DNA of 64,000 nucleotides. It comes from Gracilimonas sp. (GTDB taxonomy: Bacteria; Bacteroidota; Rhodothermia; Balneolales; Balneolaceae). The stretch lies in the NCBI GenBank assembly GCA_022450045.1, contig JAKURD010000003.1:114911-178910 (forward strand). Reading direction: 5' to 3'. How positions within the stretch are numbered: the first letter of the stretch is position 1; each line of letters opens with the position of its first letter. The notes under the pieces are model-generated. The model made no database searches. It saw nothing but the letters and a program-made list of their open reading frames with translations, and was not told where the DNA came from. Of the stretch, positions 34,573 to 44,400 are shown one piece after another. The position numbers were made by a program, and so were the translations under genes.

Positions 34573-37500
34573 TCAAAATAAAAATCCCGCTTTTACAGTG
34601 AAAATTGATCCTTCCTCCGAAAAACCAATCCCGCCATTTACGAGAAATGAATCAAAAATGTTTAGCCAAATCCCTCCCCCATAACCTTTATGCCAAACTG
34701 ATGAAGGTTCTGAGCCAGCCCAAACACGCCCAACATCATAAAATCCGTTAATTCCTACTTTTCCACCCAACAGGTAATTATAAAAATCAAAAAGCTCGAT
34801 CCGTATTTCTGTGTTGTTATATACACTCGATCTTCCCGAATAACGCCGGCCTCTAAAACCACGCAGGTTTGTAGTTCCACCCAATGTATTTGCTTCATAA
34901 AACGGAAACTCTCCAATATTATGGCCTGCCCCAATTCTGTTCGCAAATGTAATCTGTCTATTAATATGAGGTGATAAATAGATCTCCAGATCAGATCGTA
35001 ATGTTCCGAAATAGTCGTTTGAATTTTGCACGCCCGACTTAAAATGGGTTTGTACATTCAGGCGGTATCCTTTTCTGGGATTCCTATTGTTGTCAAGGTC
35101 ACTGATCTTAATTGCTGTACGGATACCTGTGAACCATTGCTCATCAAACTCTCCGGCCCCAATCCCCGAGTTTGGATCTGAAACAATATTATTCGGATCC
35201 TGCTCTACATTAGTTGCCTTTAAACTCAACCCTGCATAGAATTCAAGGATATTTTTTGTGATTCCCAAACCTGGCTCAATAGAATATTGATAGAGCCTTG
35301 CCCTGTAATAATTCTCTGAGCGTTCTTCCAGTGTGGTTTCATTTCCCAGGCCGAAGAAATTCCGATAACTTTTAGGAAAAAGGAACTGCCCATCTAATGC
35401 GGCCTGCCAGTCTCCGGCTACCTCATTCCATAACCCATTGTATCTGATGTTGGCAGCTCCGGTTCGTGGCGCGTAATTTGCCCTGGCAAAATGTTTGGAA
35501 GCCGGGTTTTTCCTGAACCCATGGCGTACAACTTCAGCTCCCCCGCCCGTGAATAATCCGTCATTACTGTTGTATTCAAAGTAAAACCTTGGCTGAGTCG
35601 TATTCCACCTAAAGTCATCCTTGTAGTTATAGTGCACATTCTCACGGATATCGGCCCTTTTTACTTTGGTATTATTACCGGCTTCTATAGTATTTCCGTT
35701 TTCTGTTTCGTGGATCTCTACCGTCCTTCGAAGACCAATTTTTGTAGTCTCATCCCAATAGCTATCATCTCCTGCCCCCCCTATAACCCGTAATTTAATT
35801 GGATTGGAAGCTTCTCCTGTAAGCATGAACTCATCATCTCCCCCCATCCCAAAAAGACGTAATTCCCGGGTTTCATTTTTGTAGAAAATGCCGTCAAAAT
35901 AGCGCCCACGAAGTTCCCCCTCACCTGATAGCTTAAACACTTGAACATGAATTCTTTCGTCATCTAAAATAGTTGCCAAAAATCGTTCTCTTTTATCACT
36001 TGCAGGAATGGAAACAACACCGCTTATTAAACCATAATATTCTTCTGCAACCTCCATAATTTTGTCCCTTCTCTCTTTAATTATCCGGATAGTTCCTTCT
36101 CCATACTTTTTAAAAACAGGTTCGGGATAATTTTTTACAGCCCGTTCAATGACTTCGTCACCCAAATTTGATCTGATTTCTTCTGCCGCCTCCAGCCAAT
36201 CTTCTTTAGTGAGTTGATTGGTGAACCTCCTTGTCAAAGCAAGTGAATTCTGGTTGAGCCCTTTTAGGTTTCCATAGCTTTCATCAAAGTTTTGATACTG
36301 GACAAATGGGCCTAATATTTTAGCTAAACCTGGAATCAAGCCGGTCATCTTCATCATGGCAAGATCGCGGTCTCTGGGAATGGGTTTGTAGATCTTCCCC
36401 TTTTCATCTTCCGGCTCAAAAGAGGCCCACCGCCATTGGTCGCTGTGCCGGTCCCAATCAGCCAACAACATATCAAATAATCTGTTTTTAGCGAATAACT
36501 TTTGATCCACCCTATGATCAATATCATTATCCAATTCTCTTAAAAGCTCTGTACTGCTTAGTATTTCTTCCGAATTTCCCACATGATCTACGTCACTCAT
36601 GTCCCCATTCGGCCGGACTTCAAACAAGGCCACCTGATTACTTATTTCTTCCTTGTAAACTCCAAAAAGGGGATCTTCAGGTATAAAATAAAGTCTGGGG
36701 TTAGTGTGGTAAACGCCAATGGCATCCGCCATATCCGGTATCAACACGGCAGAGTATGGGTTCAACATTGAGAATTGATCTTGCGCTAAATCTAAAGCAA
36801 CTGTTTTACGAAGCTCTTCATCCCAGATACGCCCGGCTTCTTTATCTACGGAGCGCAGCACGTAATCCCGGCCATCCTCTCTTTCAAGGTGAAGGGTTGT
36901 AGACTGTCCTTTACCGCCAATTTTAACCGGCTCAAGTCCGCCTTCGATCTCGGTAAGGTCAAAGACCGGGTATTCACTTTCAACGGACCAATATTTTCTG
37001 TTATGTTTACCGGCCAGCCATTCATATAACCGGGATTTATTATCATAATCAGGATTTGGGGCTAATACTTTTGTGCTGTCTGAGTAATCAATATCCGGAA
37101 TATCAAGTGAACCTTCTTCATCGAAGGCATCCTGATACGGCTCTTTTAGCCGATTTCGATATAATAGTTTTCCTGAAGATCCATCGCCTTCCGGCGCCCA
37201 GGCTTCTACCCAAACAGAGCCGTCTCCATAATATTTAACGGTCATAAACCCTTTGCCCGAGTGTGTGAATTCTGCTCCGCGACCTTTGGCAACATAACTC
37301 TCTTTTGTTCCGGAACCACTCACCAGGTAATGGTGATTTATTCGCTTCCCCTCGTCCTTATGATACTGCAAATTGTGTGAGTGGCCGGATGCATAAACGA
37401 GGTCTTCAATATCGTTTGACCTGTATATCTCCCGAAAAGCACGGGCCATTTCTGCATATCGATGGTGATTTACGTCCTGCTCCAAACCAAAAACTCTCCG

Positions 37501-38307
37501 ATATATGGCATATAAACTGCCAAAAACAGGCGGTTTCAAGTGAGTAGATGGTGGTAGATATCCGCCGTGATTATCATGAGTAACCAGAGGATGGTGGGCG
37601 GCTATGAGCAGAAAGTCATGACGCTGCTTTTTTAAAATGTCATCCAACTCGATGAGCACATCCCCTGCATCAAAAAGTTCATATTCACCGGTATCGCCAT
37701 AGGGCTTCTCGTATTTATGAAGCCACCATTGAGTGTCTAAGGCAATGAGCCGAATATCTTCCCGCAACCTTGGGTCTTCGTCATCATCCATCAGCTTAAT
37801 ACTTACCGGGCCGGGAAAGCCATCATCGGGAATGAAGGTATTTCCTTTTCCAAGATATTCTTCAACAAAACGCTCCTGCCTGTTTACCGCTTCCAGGCCT
37901 CCCTTTTCGCCGTCATCCCAATCGTGATTACCTGGGATGAAAAACGTGCGGCCGGGATAATTCTCCACAATTTTGAGTTGCTTAATGATACGCTGTTCGT
38001 AAAATTTTCGATCGGGATGTGTTGAGTCCGGCAATCCATTTACGTAGATGTTATCACCCAAAAAGATCGCTGCACTGTGTTTACCCGACTTCTCCAAAAA
38101 AGACTGAAGAAGTTTAAGAGTGGGTTCCTGAACTTCTAAGGAAGGCTCTCCGGCATCACCAATCAAAAATGTTTGATAAACTAAGTCTTCTTCCGCAGGT
38201 GGTTCCAGTAAAAAGGGATCTCCGGCATCCGTATCAATGAAAGTCTGACTTGAAGAACAGGATGAGAGGAGCAGCAGAATTAAAAGAAATCCGATTTTGT
38301 TAAACAT
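34573..38307 (-). CDS. Lipoprotein metallophosphoesterase / kinase-like / Omp85-barrel fusion
   Basis: A 1244-aa outer-membrane protein. A lipobox (LLSSC, C17) gives a lipidated N-terminus. Residues about 45-360 are a calcineurin-like metallophosphoesterase with GDAG (D51), LGDN (D85-N86), GNHDWDDG (126-133), AAHHPL and GHSHNL. Residues about 420-720 are a different domain with LLADWDRHSDQWRW (D617, D619, H621) and PIPRDRDLAM (PRDRD at 644-648). This pattern resembles the catalytic loop and metal-binding loop of CotH/FAM20/HipA-like kinases. Residues about 900-1244 form a BamA/TamA-like beta-barrel ending in Phe. Such long fusions occur in Bacteroidota-type genomes. The substrate is unknown. 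The kinase-like call is my reading of two motifs and needs structural support. Confidence 0.8.
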   Translation of the reverse strand: MFNKIGFLLILLLLSSCSSSQTFIDTDAGDPFLLEPPAEEDLVYQTFLIGDAGEPSLEVQEPTLKLLQSFLEKSGKHSAAIFLGDNIYVNGLPDSTHPDRKFYEQRIIKQLKIVENYPGRTFFIPGNHDWDDGEKGGLEAVNRQERFVEEYLGKGNTFIPDDGFPGPVSIKLMDDDEDPRLREDIRLIALDTQWWLHKYEKPYGDTGEYELFDAGDVLIELDDILKKQRHDFLLIAAHHPLVTHDNHGGYLPPSTHLKPPVFGSLYAIYRRVFGLEQDVNHHRYAEMARAFREIYRSNDIEDLVYASGHSHNLQYHKDEGKRINHHYLVSGSGTKESYVAKGRGAEFTHSGKGFMTVKYYGDGSVWVEAWAPEGDGSSGKLLYRNRLKEPYQDAFDEEGSLDIPDIDYSDSTKVLAPNPDYDNKSRLYEWLAGKHNRKYWSVESEYPVFDLTEIEGGLEPVKIGGKGQSTTLHLEREDGRDYVLRSVDKEAGRIWDEELRKTVALDLAQDQFSMLNPYSAVLIPDMADAIGVYHTNPRLYFIPEDPLFGVYKEEISNQVALFEVRPNGDMSDVDHVGNSEEILSSTELLRELDNDIDHRVDQKLFAKNRLFDMLLADWDRHSDQWRWASFEPEDEKGKIYKPIPRDRDLAMMKMTGLIPGLAKILGPFVQYQNFDESYGNLKGLNQNSLALTRRFTNQLTKEDWLEAAEEIRSNLGDEVIERAVKNYPEPVFKKYGEGTIRIIKERRDKIMEVAEEYYGLISGVVSIPASDKRERFLATILDDERIHVQVFKLSGEGELRGRYFDGIFYKNETRELRLFGMGGDDEFMLTGEASNPIKLRVIGGAGDDSYWDETTKIGLRRTVEIHETENGNTIEAGNNTKVKRADIRENVHYNYKDDFRWNTTQPRFYFEYNSNDGLFTGGGAEVVRHGFRKNPASKHFARANYAPRTGAANIRYNGLWNEVAGDWQAALDGQFLFPKSYRNFFGLGNETTLEERSENYYRARLYQYSIEPGLGITKNILEFYAGLSLKATNVEQDPNNIVSDPNSGIGAGEFDEQWFTGIRTAIKISDLDNNRNPRKGYRLNVQTHFKSGVQNSNDYFGTLRSDLEIYLSPHINRQITFANRIGAGHNIGEFPFYEANTLGGTTNLRGFRGRRYSGRSSVYNNTEIRIELFDFYNYLLGGKVGINGFYDVGRVWAGSEPSSVWHKGYGGGIWLNIFDSFLVNGGIGFSEEGSIFTVKAGFLF

Positions 38308-38738
38308 AGTCGTAAATTACCTAAGCCACGACTAACAAAAAAATAGAACTGGTGTCATGTCCATGTTCTGTTGCCGGGTAGAATACCTGTTGCCATTCCG
38401 AAAAGGGTATAGGTACATAATGTGATTAGGCTATAGGAATGGAAATATAAACTGCGGCATGAGGCTAAAACCCCTTGCCGGTATTTCATAGATTACTCAA
38501 CACTATCTGGCTCATTACTCTCTGGAATAGTAAAAAATGGAAAATGAAAGGCATAAAAAAGGCCGGTCTTTATAGGACCCGCTGCTTTGATTTTTGAGTA
38601 ACTGTCTCCAATATACGGCGGGAACCTGCCCTCAACCAAATTTAATTTCTTTTATATAAGTAATAGTAACTAACATAAAATTATTTGTAGTTTAACATCT
38701 GGTAAAACCAATTTTTATTCATTTAATTTAGAGACGTA
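38308..38738. other. Intergenic region without recognised genes
   Basis: A 431-bp divergent intergenic region between the phosphoesterase fusion and the HTH gene. I see no reading frame of note and no known RNA fold. A weak inverted pair CCCGC/GCGGG (around 38578 and 38621) lies in the middle. It should contain the promoters of both flanking genes. Confidence 0.3.
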
Positions 38739-39158
38739 ATGCCTAAACAAATCGGAGATCTTACCCTTTATTCGGTTGATGATCTGCACGAACAACTCGG
38801 AATTTCTAAAATGACACTTCGAACGTATTTACGGGAAGGCCGAATTCGCGGGCGAAAACTGGGCGTGAGCTGGTATGTAACGGAAGATGCCATCCGGGAA
38901 TATTTTGATGAGCCTCAGCCGGAATCCGGTTCAACCCAAAAACAGAAAAATAAAAAGCAGTATCGATATATTGTTCAGGGAATCAATGATCTCGTAAGTG
39001 AGACCGAAGAATGCGAAACCATTGACGAGGTCATTCAGATATTGAATGAACAAGCTATTATCAGTTTGTTTCAGGTTCGTATAGTGAACCGGGAAACGGA
39101 TGAGATCACAGAAATTATTAAAGCCAGAGATTTTTTAGATAAACATGCTAACATTTAA
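38739..39158 (+). CDS. Excisionase/MerR-like helix-turn-helix DNA-binding protein
   Basis: A 139-aa protein. Residues 10-65 match a winged helix-turn-helix of the excisionase/AlpA/MerR-like type: LYSVDDLHEQLGISKMTLRTYLREGRIRGRKLGVSWYVTEDAIREYF in the typical order of helix, turn, recognition helix and wing. The rest is a charged region followed by a mixed alpha/beta segment (QYRYIVQGINDLVSETEECE). It overlaps the next small gene by 14 bp, forming a two-gene unit that lies just upstream of the two-component genes. It may regulate its own unit or the metal locus. No phage integrase is adjacent, so excisionase function is unlikely. Confidence 0.8.
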   Translation: MPKQIGDLTLYSVDDLHEQLGISKMTLRTYLREGRIRGRKLGVSWYVTEDAIREYFDEPQPESGSTQKQKNKKQYRYIVQGINDLVSETEECETIDEVIQILNEQAIISLFQVRIVNRETDEITEIIKARDFLDKHANI

Positions 39159-39429
39159 AGACACCGGATTGGAGGAATTCTCCTTTGGAGATGAATCTGA
39201 CGATAAATTCTATGTATTAGTAAATAAGAAGATCAGCCCTGAAGGAATTGATGTAGATAAACTCAGCAAAGCTGATCCCATGAAGTTTGATTCTGTTCTA
39301 AATGAAATGGGCTGCATTCTCATGCTCAACGGCTTAGAAGTTGCTGAACTTTGCATGCGCGGCGAACTCGATAATGAGAACCTGCATGAAAGCATGTTTG
39401 AGCTTTGCAAAGATGAGGAAATTATCTGA
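39145..39429 (+). CDS. Hypothetical acidic protein (94 aa)
   Basis: A 94-aa acidic protein with no recognised domain, no signal peptide and no membrane helix (DTGLEEFSFGDESDDKFYVL near the N-terminus; MGCILMLNGLEVAELCMRGEL in the middle). It overlaps the HTH gene by 14 bp and is probably translated with it, so the pair may function together, with this protein as partner or modulator of the DNA-binding protein. It ends 64 bp before the response regulator. Confidence 0.55.
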   Translation: MLTFKDTGLEEFSFGDESDDKFYVLVNKKISPEGIDVDKLSKADPMKFDSVLNEMGCILMLNGLEVAELCMRGELDNENLHESMFELCKDEEII

Positions 39430-39493
39430 TTCATATTCTGTTCACTTTTCCACCCTATCTTCATTTCATTGATCAATAATTTATCCCTGAAAT

Positions 39494-40186
39494 ATGCGGG
39501 CCCTGGTGGTTGAAGATGAAATACTGCTAAACGAGGAACTGGAGGAACAGCTGCTTGAAGAGCAGTTTGCTGTTGATACTGCACTCGATTATGAACAGGC
39601 AGAAGACCTTCTTCTGGGTGAACAGTACGATCTTGTATTACTGGACCTGAGCCTGCCTGGTGGTGACGGACTCGATCTGCTTAAGCTGATTAAGAAACAG
39701 CGAGATACTTCTGATGATACCGCCGTCATTATTCTCACGGCACGAGGTGAAATTGAAGACAGGGTTCAGGGGCTTGAACTTGGCAGCGATGATTATCTTT
39801 CGAAGCCGTTTGCAATGGCCGAACTTAGAGCGCGGATCCATGCGGTGCTGCGCCGAAAATTCAAGATCAGTGATAATGAGATCACCATTGGTGATATATC
39901 AATCCATCTTGATAACATGAAGGTCAGCTACAATAAAGCCGCCGTTGACCTGACAGATACCGAATATAAAATGCTGCGTTACCTATTTCTAAACAAGAAC
40001 AAGATCGTAACGAGGATCGCGCTGGCCGAACATATTTGGGGCAATAAGATCGATGACCGGTTTTCACTGGATTTCATCAACTCGCACATGAAAAATATCC
40101 GCAGGAAATTGACGGCCACCAGCGCCCCTGACCTGATCAAAACAGTTTACGGCGTTGGGTATAAAATTAAACCGTATGAAGCTTAA
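39494..40186 (+). CDS. OmpR/PhoB-family response regulator
   Basis: A 230-aa two-component response regulator. The receiver domain (1-120) has acidic E7-D8 near the N-terminus, the phosphoacceptor D51 in LVLLDLSLPGGDG, the conserved Thr/Ser in LTARG and Lys in YLSKPF. The C-terminal winged helix (about 130-228) has DLTDTEYKMLRYL and IRRKLTA followed by KTVYGVGYKI, the standard OmpR-type ending. The histidine kinase gene begins 11 bp before its stop codon. It lies upstream of the CzcCBA-like efflux operon, so control of metal efflux, as in CusRS/CzcRS systems, is the likely job. The signal is inferred. Confidence 0.9.
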   Translation: MRALVVEDEILLNEELEEQLLEEQFAVDTALDYEQAEDLLLGEQYDLVLLDLSLPGGDGLDLLKLIKKQRDTSDDTAVIILTARGEIEDRVQGLELGSDDYLSKPFAMAELRARIHAVLRRKFKISDNEITIGDISIHLDNMKVSYNKAAVDLTDTEYKMLRYLFLNKNKIVTRIALAEHIWGNKIDDRFSLDFINSHMKNIRRKLTATSAPDLIKTVYGVGYKIKPYEA

Positions 40187-41495
40187 CAGTAAAATACTGA
40201 TCAGCAACTCGTTGCTTTCCCTGCTCATGCTGGTGGTAACCGGTTTCGGGACTTATTATGTGGTTAACACCACCATATTTGATGAACTCGATTTCCATCT
40301 GCTTCAGCATAAATTTGATATTCAGCAACAACTGCGGGAACAATCCGGCAACTTGGATGAGATTAGGCGACTTGGCGGCCTTGGATCCTACGAGTGGGTT
40401 GAGATCCATGATTTTGACCAAAGCATTTCAATAAATTCAAATAACTTTTCGACCATAGATACTGTCCGTTATGCAGATGTATCGGGCTTATCAGAATCCT
40501 ATCGAAAATTAACTACAACCCTTTCAACTGGAGATACTCTTTATTTACTGGAGATCTATGAGGAGGTAGCCTCTTGGAATAAAATCAGCATGACCGTCAT
40601 GCTGAGTGTATTTGCAGCGCTATTCATTTGGGTGATCCTTTTATACGTCGTAAACCAGTACGCATTTGCCAGGATCCTCTCTCCCTTCTACGAGACCGTG
40701 GACAAGCTCGAGCATATTTCTTCACCGGCTCAGGTGGGTGAACCTTTTCCTAAACCCAATACCTATGAGATCAGGGTTTTGAACAAGGCGTTAAATACCA
40801 TGCTTACGCAGATCAAGTCTTCTTTCGATGATCAAAGAAAATTCATTCAGAATGCTTCCCATGAATTGCGAACTCCGCTTTCCATCATCCGGCAGAAAGC
40901 TGAAAAAATGATCTCAGATGCTGAAAACCTTGATCATTCAAACATTGAGAAATTACATGAAATTCAGCAAACTGCTGTCAGGCTTACCCGACTTAGCAAT
41001 GCCCTGCTTTTGATAAGTCGAGTTGAGAATAAACAGTTTGATATGGATGATGACATCCAAGTTACAGAAATAGCCGCGCAGGTTTTGAAAGAGCTGGAGG
41101 ATTTTGTTGAAATAAAACGGTTAAACATTGAGACAGATTTAAATCAAAAAATAAATCTTGCGGGAAACAAAGAGCTCTTTCATTCTGCTATGTATAACAT
41201 CATTCAGAATGCCATCAAATTCTCACCTGAAGATGGTAAGATCCGGATCTCTGTTACTAAAAATGATTCGGGTAGAACCGTTTTTTCTGTCAGTGATGAA
41301 GGCCCGGGAATTCCCGAGAATCTGATCGATCAGGTTTTTGACCGGTTCAGAAAGGGGAATAACTTATCGGCCCACAGCAGCTCCAGTCCCGGACTCGGCT
41401 TGTCGATTGTGAAAAGTATCTGCGAGCTGCACAGATATGACTATAAGGCGGAAAACAACGCCGAGCAGGGCGTAACTTTCAGCTTGTTCTTCTGA
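40176..41495 (+). CDS. Sensor histidine kinase
   Basis: A 439-aa membrane kinase. The ATG at 40176 is preferred over the in-frame TTG at 40155 because it gives a clean signal-anchor start. Helix 1 (about residues 8-30) and helix 2 (about 138-160) flank a periplasmic sensor of about 110 residues without a recognisable metal motif. A HAMP-like linker follows, then the phosphoacceptor H229 in NASHELRTPLSIIRQK and HATPase motifs (NIIQNAIKFSP, the DEGPGIPE loop and FDRFRKG, then GLGLSIVKSI). It overlaps the response regulator by 11 bp. The pair most resembles metal-responsive CusS/CzcS-type systems by gene context. Confidence 0.88.
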   Translation: MKLNSKILISNSLLSLLMLVVTGFGTYYVVNTTIFDELDFHLLQHKFDIQQQLREQSGNLDEIRRLGGLGSYEWVEIHDFDQSISINSNNFSTIDTVRYADVSGLSESYRKLTTTLSTGDTLYLLEIYEEVASWNKISMTVMLSVFAALFIWVILLYVVNQYAFARILSPFYETVDKLEHISSPAQVGEPFPKPNTYEIRVLNKALNTMLTQIKSSFDDQRKFIQNASHELRTPLSIIRQKAEKMISDAENLDHSNIEKLHEIQQTAVRLTRLSNALLLISRVENKQFDMDDDIQVTEIAAQVLKELEDFVEIKRLNIETDLNQKINLAGNKELFHSAMYNIIQNAIKFSPEDGKIRISVTKNDSGRTVFSVSDEGPGIPENLIDQVFDRFRKGNNLSAHSSSSPGLGLSIVKSICELHRYDYKAENNAEQGVTFSLFF

Positions 41496-41612
41496 ATGTG
41501 GCTTCTAACCTGAGCTCGATTATTGATAGCTTGAAAAATGCCTAAAAAGTCATCTCTGCGCTTAGTATTGCCGGTAATTCAATCATAGATACGAAAAAAC
41601 AAATAGATTTCG

Positions 41613-41634
41613 GGCATTCGCCGCGAAATGACCA
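41613..41634. repeat. REP-like element, family C copy 2
   Basis: The segment 41613-41634 (GGCATTCGCC then GCGAAATGACCA) is the reverse complement of the repeat at 31391-31412 except at one position. It sits in the 400-bp gap between the histidine kinase and the efflux operon. The rest of that gap (41496-41860) holds no gene I can support. Confidence 0.6.
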
Positions 41635-41860
41635 TCTTGCCTATGATAGAACCTACTTTTTGATCGAACTTAGGTTTCTATTAAAAATAGCCCTTGTTCT
41701 CCCTCTGGGCACCTCGCAGCATACAAGTGGTTCGTTTACTCGATGTGATCTCAATTACATCGGGACAAAAAGAGAAACAACATCATAAGTATTTAAGGAT
41801 TTGAAGCCTTTATTCGAATTCAGGTTCTAAATCCATTTTCTCTACAGATTTGATTTTTAG

Positions 41861-41886
41861 CTTTGAGCGAAATTTAATGCTCAAAG
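41861..41886. promoter_or_regulatory. Inverted repeat CTTTGAGC-N10-GCTCAAAG before the efflux operon
   Basis: CTTTGAGC (41861-41868) and GCTCAAAG (41879-41886) form an 8-bp perfect inverted repeat with a 10-bp spacer, ending 9 bp before the ATG of the TolC-like gene. It could be an operator or a leader hairpin controlling the czc operon. OmpR-type regulators usually bind direct repeats, so a different regulator or an RNA role is possible. Confidence 0.4.
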
Positions 41887-41895
41887 TAGATCGTC

Positions 41896-43140
41896 ATGAT
41901 TCATTCTGTATTACTTGTGATTTTAATGCTTTTTCAAGCCACCCCGGCTTCTACTGGCACAACAGATCTTTCCGCCCTTAGTGTACGAAAAGCCCTTGAA
42001 ATCGCTTATCGGCAGAATCCTCAGATCAACCAACTTCGATATCAGATCAGAGCCCAGGAAAAGCAGGAGGTTTTAAGCTTTGGTATTTCTGATCCTGAAA
42101 TAAAATATATGAGAGAAGGGATTGAGGGAAGTGATTTTACTGAACAAAGATGGTCCGTTTCCCAAAGTATTGAATTTCCACTGACGGGTGTTTACCGAAC
42201 CAGGCAGGAACGATCTACCACTGAATCACTCGAACTAAATCTTCAGGACCTGAAAAATCAGATCAAAGCTGATGTTAAAACAGCGTACGCGCAACTGGCT
42301 TATACTCTACAATCCGGTAACCTTGCAGGTGAAAGAGTACAGCTTTTCGAGAATTTGAGGGAAGCCGCTCAATCCCGTGCTGATATGGGAGAATCCTCAG
42401 AAATTGATGCTATGCAGGCCGACCTTCAGCTTCAGGAAGCCCGCAACAATCAGGAAGCCACATTCAAAGAGATCATGAATGCCCGGTATGACCTCTTTCA
42501 AATCATTGGCCTGGATCCTGAAGAACAAACCTATGACATAGCCTTCACTGACACCCTTAGTTATATGATCGTTACTATCGATCAGGATGAAGTTATGGAA
42601 CAGCTTCAGGTACATCCCAAACTAAAGCAAATTGAACGTGAAATGGAGGCTTCGGCTTACGGAAAAAAGCTGGCAAAAAGCACTTATTTACCTGATTTGA
42701 ACCTAAGTTACTACCGACAGAACTTTGGCAATAATTACGATTTCTATGGTTTCGAGGTTGGTGTAAGCATTCCCCTTTGGTTTGCAGCACGGCAATCACC
42801 TAAAGTTCAGCGAGCAAATGCCCTTCAAAATGCCACAGAGTGGAAATATGAGGATAACCGGCAACTCATCAAGAAACAGGCTGAACAGACCTGGCATAGT
42901 TACGAATCTGCAAAGAATAACATCGAACGATTCAGAGAAAATATTCAAACCAAATCGCTTCAGCTTGTTCAAATGACACAAAAGGGATACAGTCTTGGCG
43001 AGCTGGGCCTGCTCACATTACTGGAGGCTCAACGAACTTATCTGAGAACACAGGAAGCGTACTATCAAACTCTGAGAGATTATTATTTAACAGTAATAGA
43101 CCTGGAGCGGTACCTGCAAACTGACATCATTTTTAATTAG
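41896..43140 (+). CDS. TolC-family outer-membrane efflux protein (CzcC type)
   Basis: A 414-aa outer-membrane channel of the RND efflux complex. It has an N-terminal signal peptide (residues 1-20) and the family's long helical, coiled-coil-rich halves: ALEIAYRQNPQINQLRYQIRAQ and LQVHPKLKQIEREME mark the two homologous repeats. WSVSQSIEFPLTG and VGVSIPLWFAARQSP are the membrane-strand signatures. It forms the trimeric tunnel that carries metal ions across the outer membrane. It is first in the operon, 15 bp before the membrane-fusion gene. The CzcC versus CusC assignment rests on its RND partner. Confidence 0.88.
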   Translation: MIHSVLLVILMLFQATPASTGTTDLSALSVRKALEIAYRQNPQINQLRYQIRAQEKQEVLSFGISDPEIKYMREGIEGSDFTEQRWSVSQSIEFPLTGVYRTRQERSTTESLELNLQDLKNQIKADVKTAYAQLAYTLQSGNLAGERVQLFENLREAAQSRADMGESSEIDAMQADLQLQEARNNQEATFKEIMNARYDLFQIIGLDPEEQTYDIAFTDTLSYMIVTIDQDEVMEQLQVHPKLKQIEREMEASAYGKKLAKSTYLPDLNLSYYRQNFGNNYDFYGFEVGVSIPLWFAARQSPKVQRANALQNATEWKYEDNRQLIKKQAEQTWHSYESAKNNIERFRENIQTKSLQLVQMTQKGYSLGELGLLTLLEAQRTYLRTQEAYYQTLRDYYLTVIDLERYLQTDIIFN

Positions 43141-43155
43141 GACAAGATAACTGCC

Positions 43156-44382
43156 ATGAACGCATCCTTAAAATTCACAAAACGAACTCCACTAAAAACA
43201 GCTGTTATGCTATCCGTATCCGCATTGTTGGCAATCGGAGGCTGTTCGGGAATAGAAGAACCACCAACCACCGAAGAAACAGGTACACCACCATCCTTAA
43301 GGTCTGAACAAGTAGTTCAACGCGTTAAGCTGACTCAGGAACAGGCTGAGAATCTAAATATCCAAACTTACACAGTTACGGCTGAACCTGTTTCTTTTTC
43401 CATTAAGGCACCAGGAGAGGTGTTCCCGGCTCCCGAACGGATATCCGTTGTAAGTGCCCCGATTGACGGACGGGTTTCAAACATTTATGCTCACGAAGGT
43501 GAAAGAGTTTCAAGAGGGGATCCTCTTTTAGAGCTGGAAAGTCTGGAATTCGCCAACCTGGTTGCCGCTTACCTGGAAGCAACTGCTGAGATCCTTTTTC
43601 AACGACAACAGGTAGAACGCCTGGAGGTTTTAACGGAAGATAAGATCAGTCCTTTGAGAAATTTAGAACGGGCGCAGGCCGACCTGAGACTCGCTCAAAC
43701 CCGACAGAGTGCGTCATTGGCTCGATTGAAAGCAGTCGGCATCACTGAGGGTCAAATCAGAAAGTGGGATCCTTTTGCTTCAGACCCAAATGCCAAGTTA
43801 GCGATCTACGCCTCAATTGATGGAGTACTAAATGAACATCTTATTGAGATGGGTGAATCAGTTACGGCTTATCAGCGACTGCTGGATATTATTGACAACA
43901 CAGAAGTGCTGGTACGTGGATTCATCGCCCCGGAAGATGCCTATTTCATAAAGCCGGGCACCGAACTTACCGTTAGTGAAAGAGCCAGCCGGGATGGCGC
44001 TTCTGCACATTCCATCCATGCAACGGTTACCACCATCAACCCTGCACTGGATCAGAATAACAGGTCTGTTGTTCTTAACTCTATTGTCACAACGGAAGAC
44101 AACTGGCCGCTGGTCGGGCAAAGTGTACGGCTAACTTATCAGGCCCAGCCCGAAGATAATACAATCAGCATACCCATCACAGCTGTTCAATATGAGCAAT
44201 CTGATGCCACGGTTTTTGTTCAACTTTCAGACCTGGAATATGAGAAAAGAACGGTCCGTATCGCTCGCATCACAGATGAACATGCCATACTAAATGGCGG
44301 ACTTGAACCTGGTGAGAAAGTAGCAGTAACTCAGGTATTCAGCCTGAAAGCCCTTGAACGTTTTGAGCAATTTGCAGACTAA
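43156..44382 (+). CDS. RND membrane-fusion lipoprotein (CzcB/CusB type)
   Basis: A 408-aa periplasmic adaptor that links the inner-membrane pump to the outer-membrane channel. A lipobox is seen (IGGC, C30). A barrel-sandwich half (PGEVFPAPERISVVSAPIDG RVSNIYAHEGERVSRGDPLLELE, split around residues 90-130) precedes a coiled-coil hairpin (YLEATAEILFQRQQVERLEVL to SASLARLKAVG), a lipoyl-like second half (LAIYASIDGVLNEHLIEMGE) and a membrane-proximal domain (ISIPITAVQYEQSDATVFVQ). No His/Met-rich metal-binding N-terminal extension is seen. It is 18 bp upstream of the pump gene. Confidence 0.88.
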   Translation: MNASLKFTKRTPLKTAVMLSVSALLAIGGCSGIEEPPTTEETGTPPSLRSEQVVQRVKLTQEQAENLNIQTYTVTAEPVSFSIKAPGEVFPAPERISVVSAPIDGRVSNIYAHEGERVSRGDPLLELESLEFANLVAAYLEATAEILFQRQQVERLEVLTEDKISPLRNLERAQADLRLAQTRQSASLARLKAVGITEGQIRKWDPFASDPNAKLAIYASIDGVLNEHLIEMGESVTAYQRLLDIIDNTEVLVRGFIAPEDAYFIKPGTELTVSERASRDGASAHSIHATVTTINPALDQNNRSVVLNSIVTTEDNWPLVGQSVRLTYQAQPEDNTISIPITAVQYEQSDATVFVQLSDLEYEKRTVRIARITDEHAILNGGLEPGEKVAVTQVFSLKALERFEQFAD

Positions 44383-44400
44383 CATTTTATAAGCGGAACC

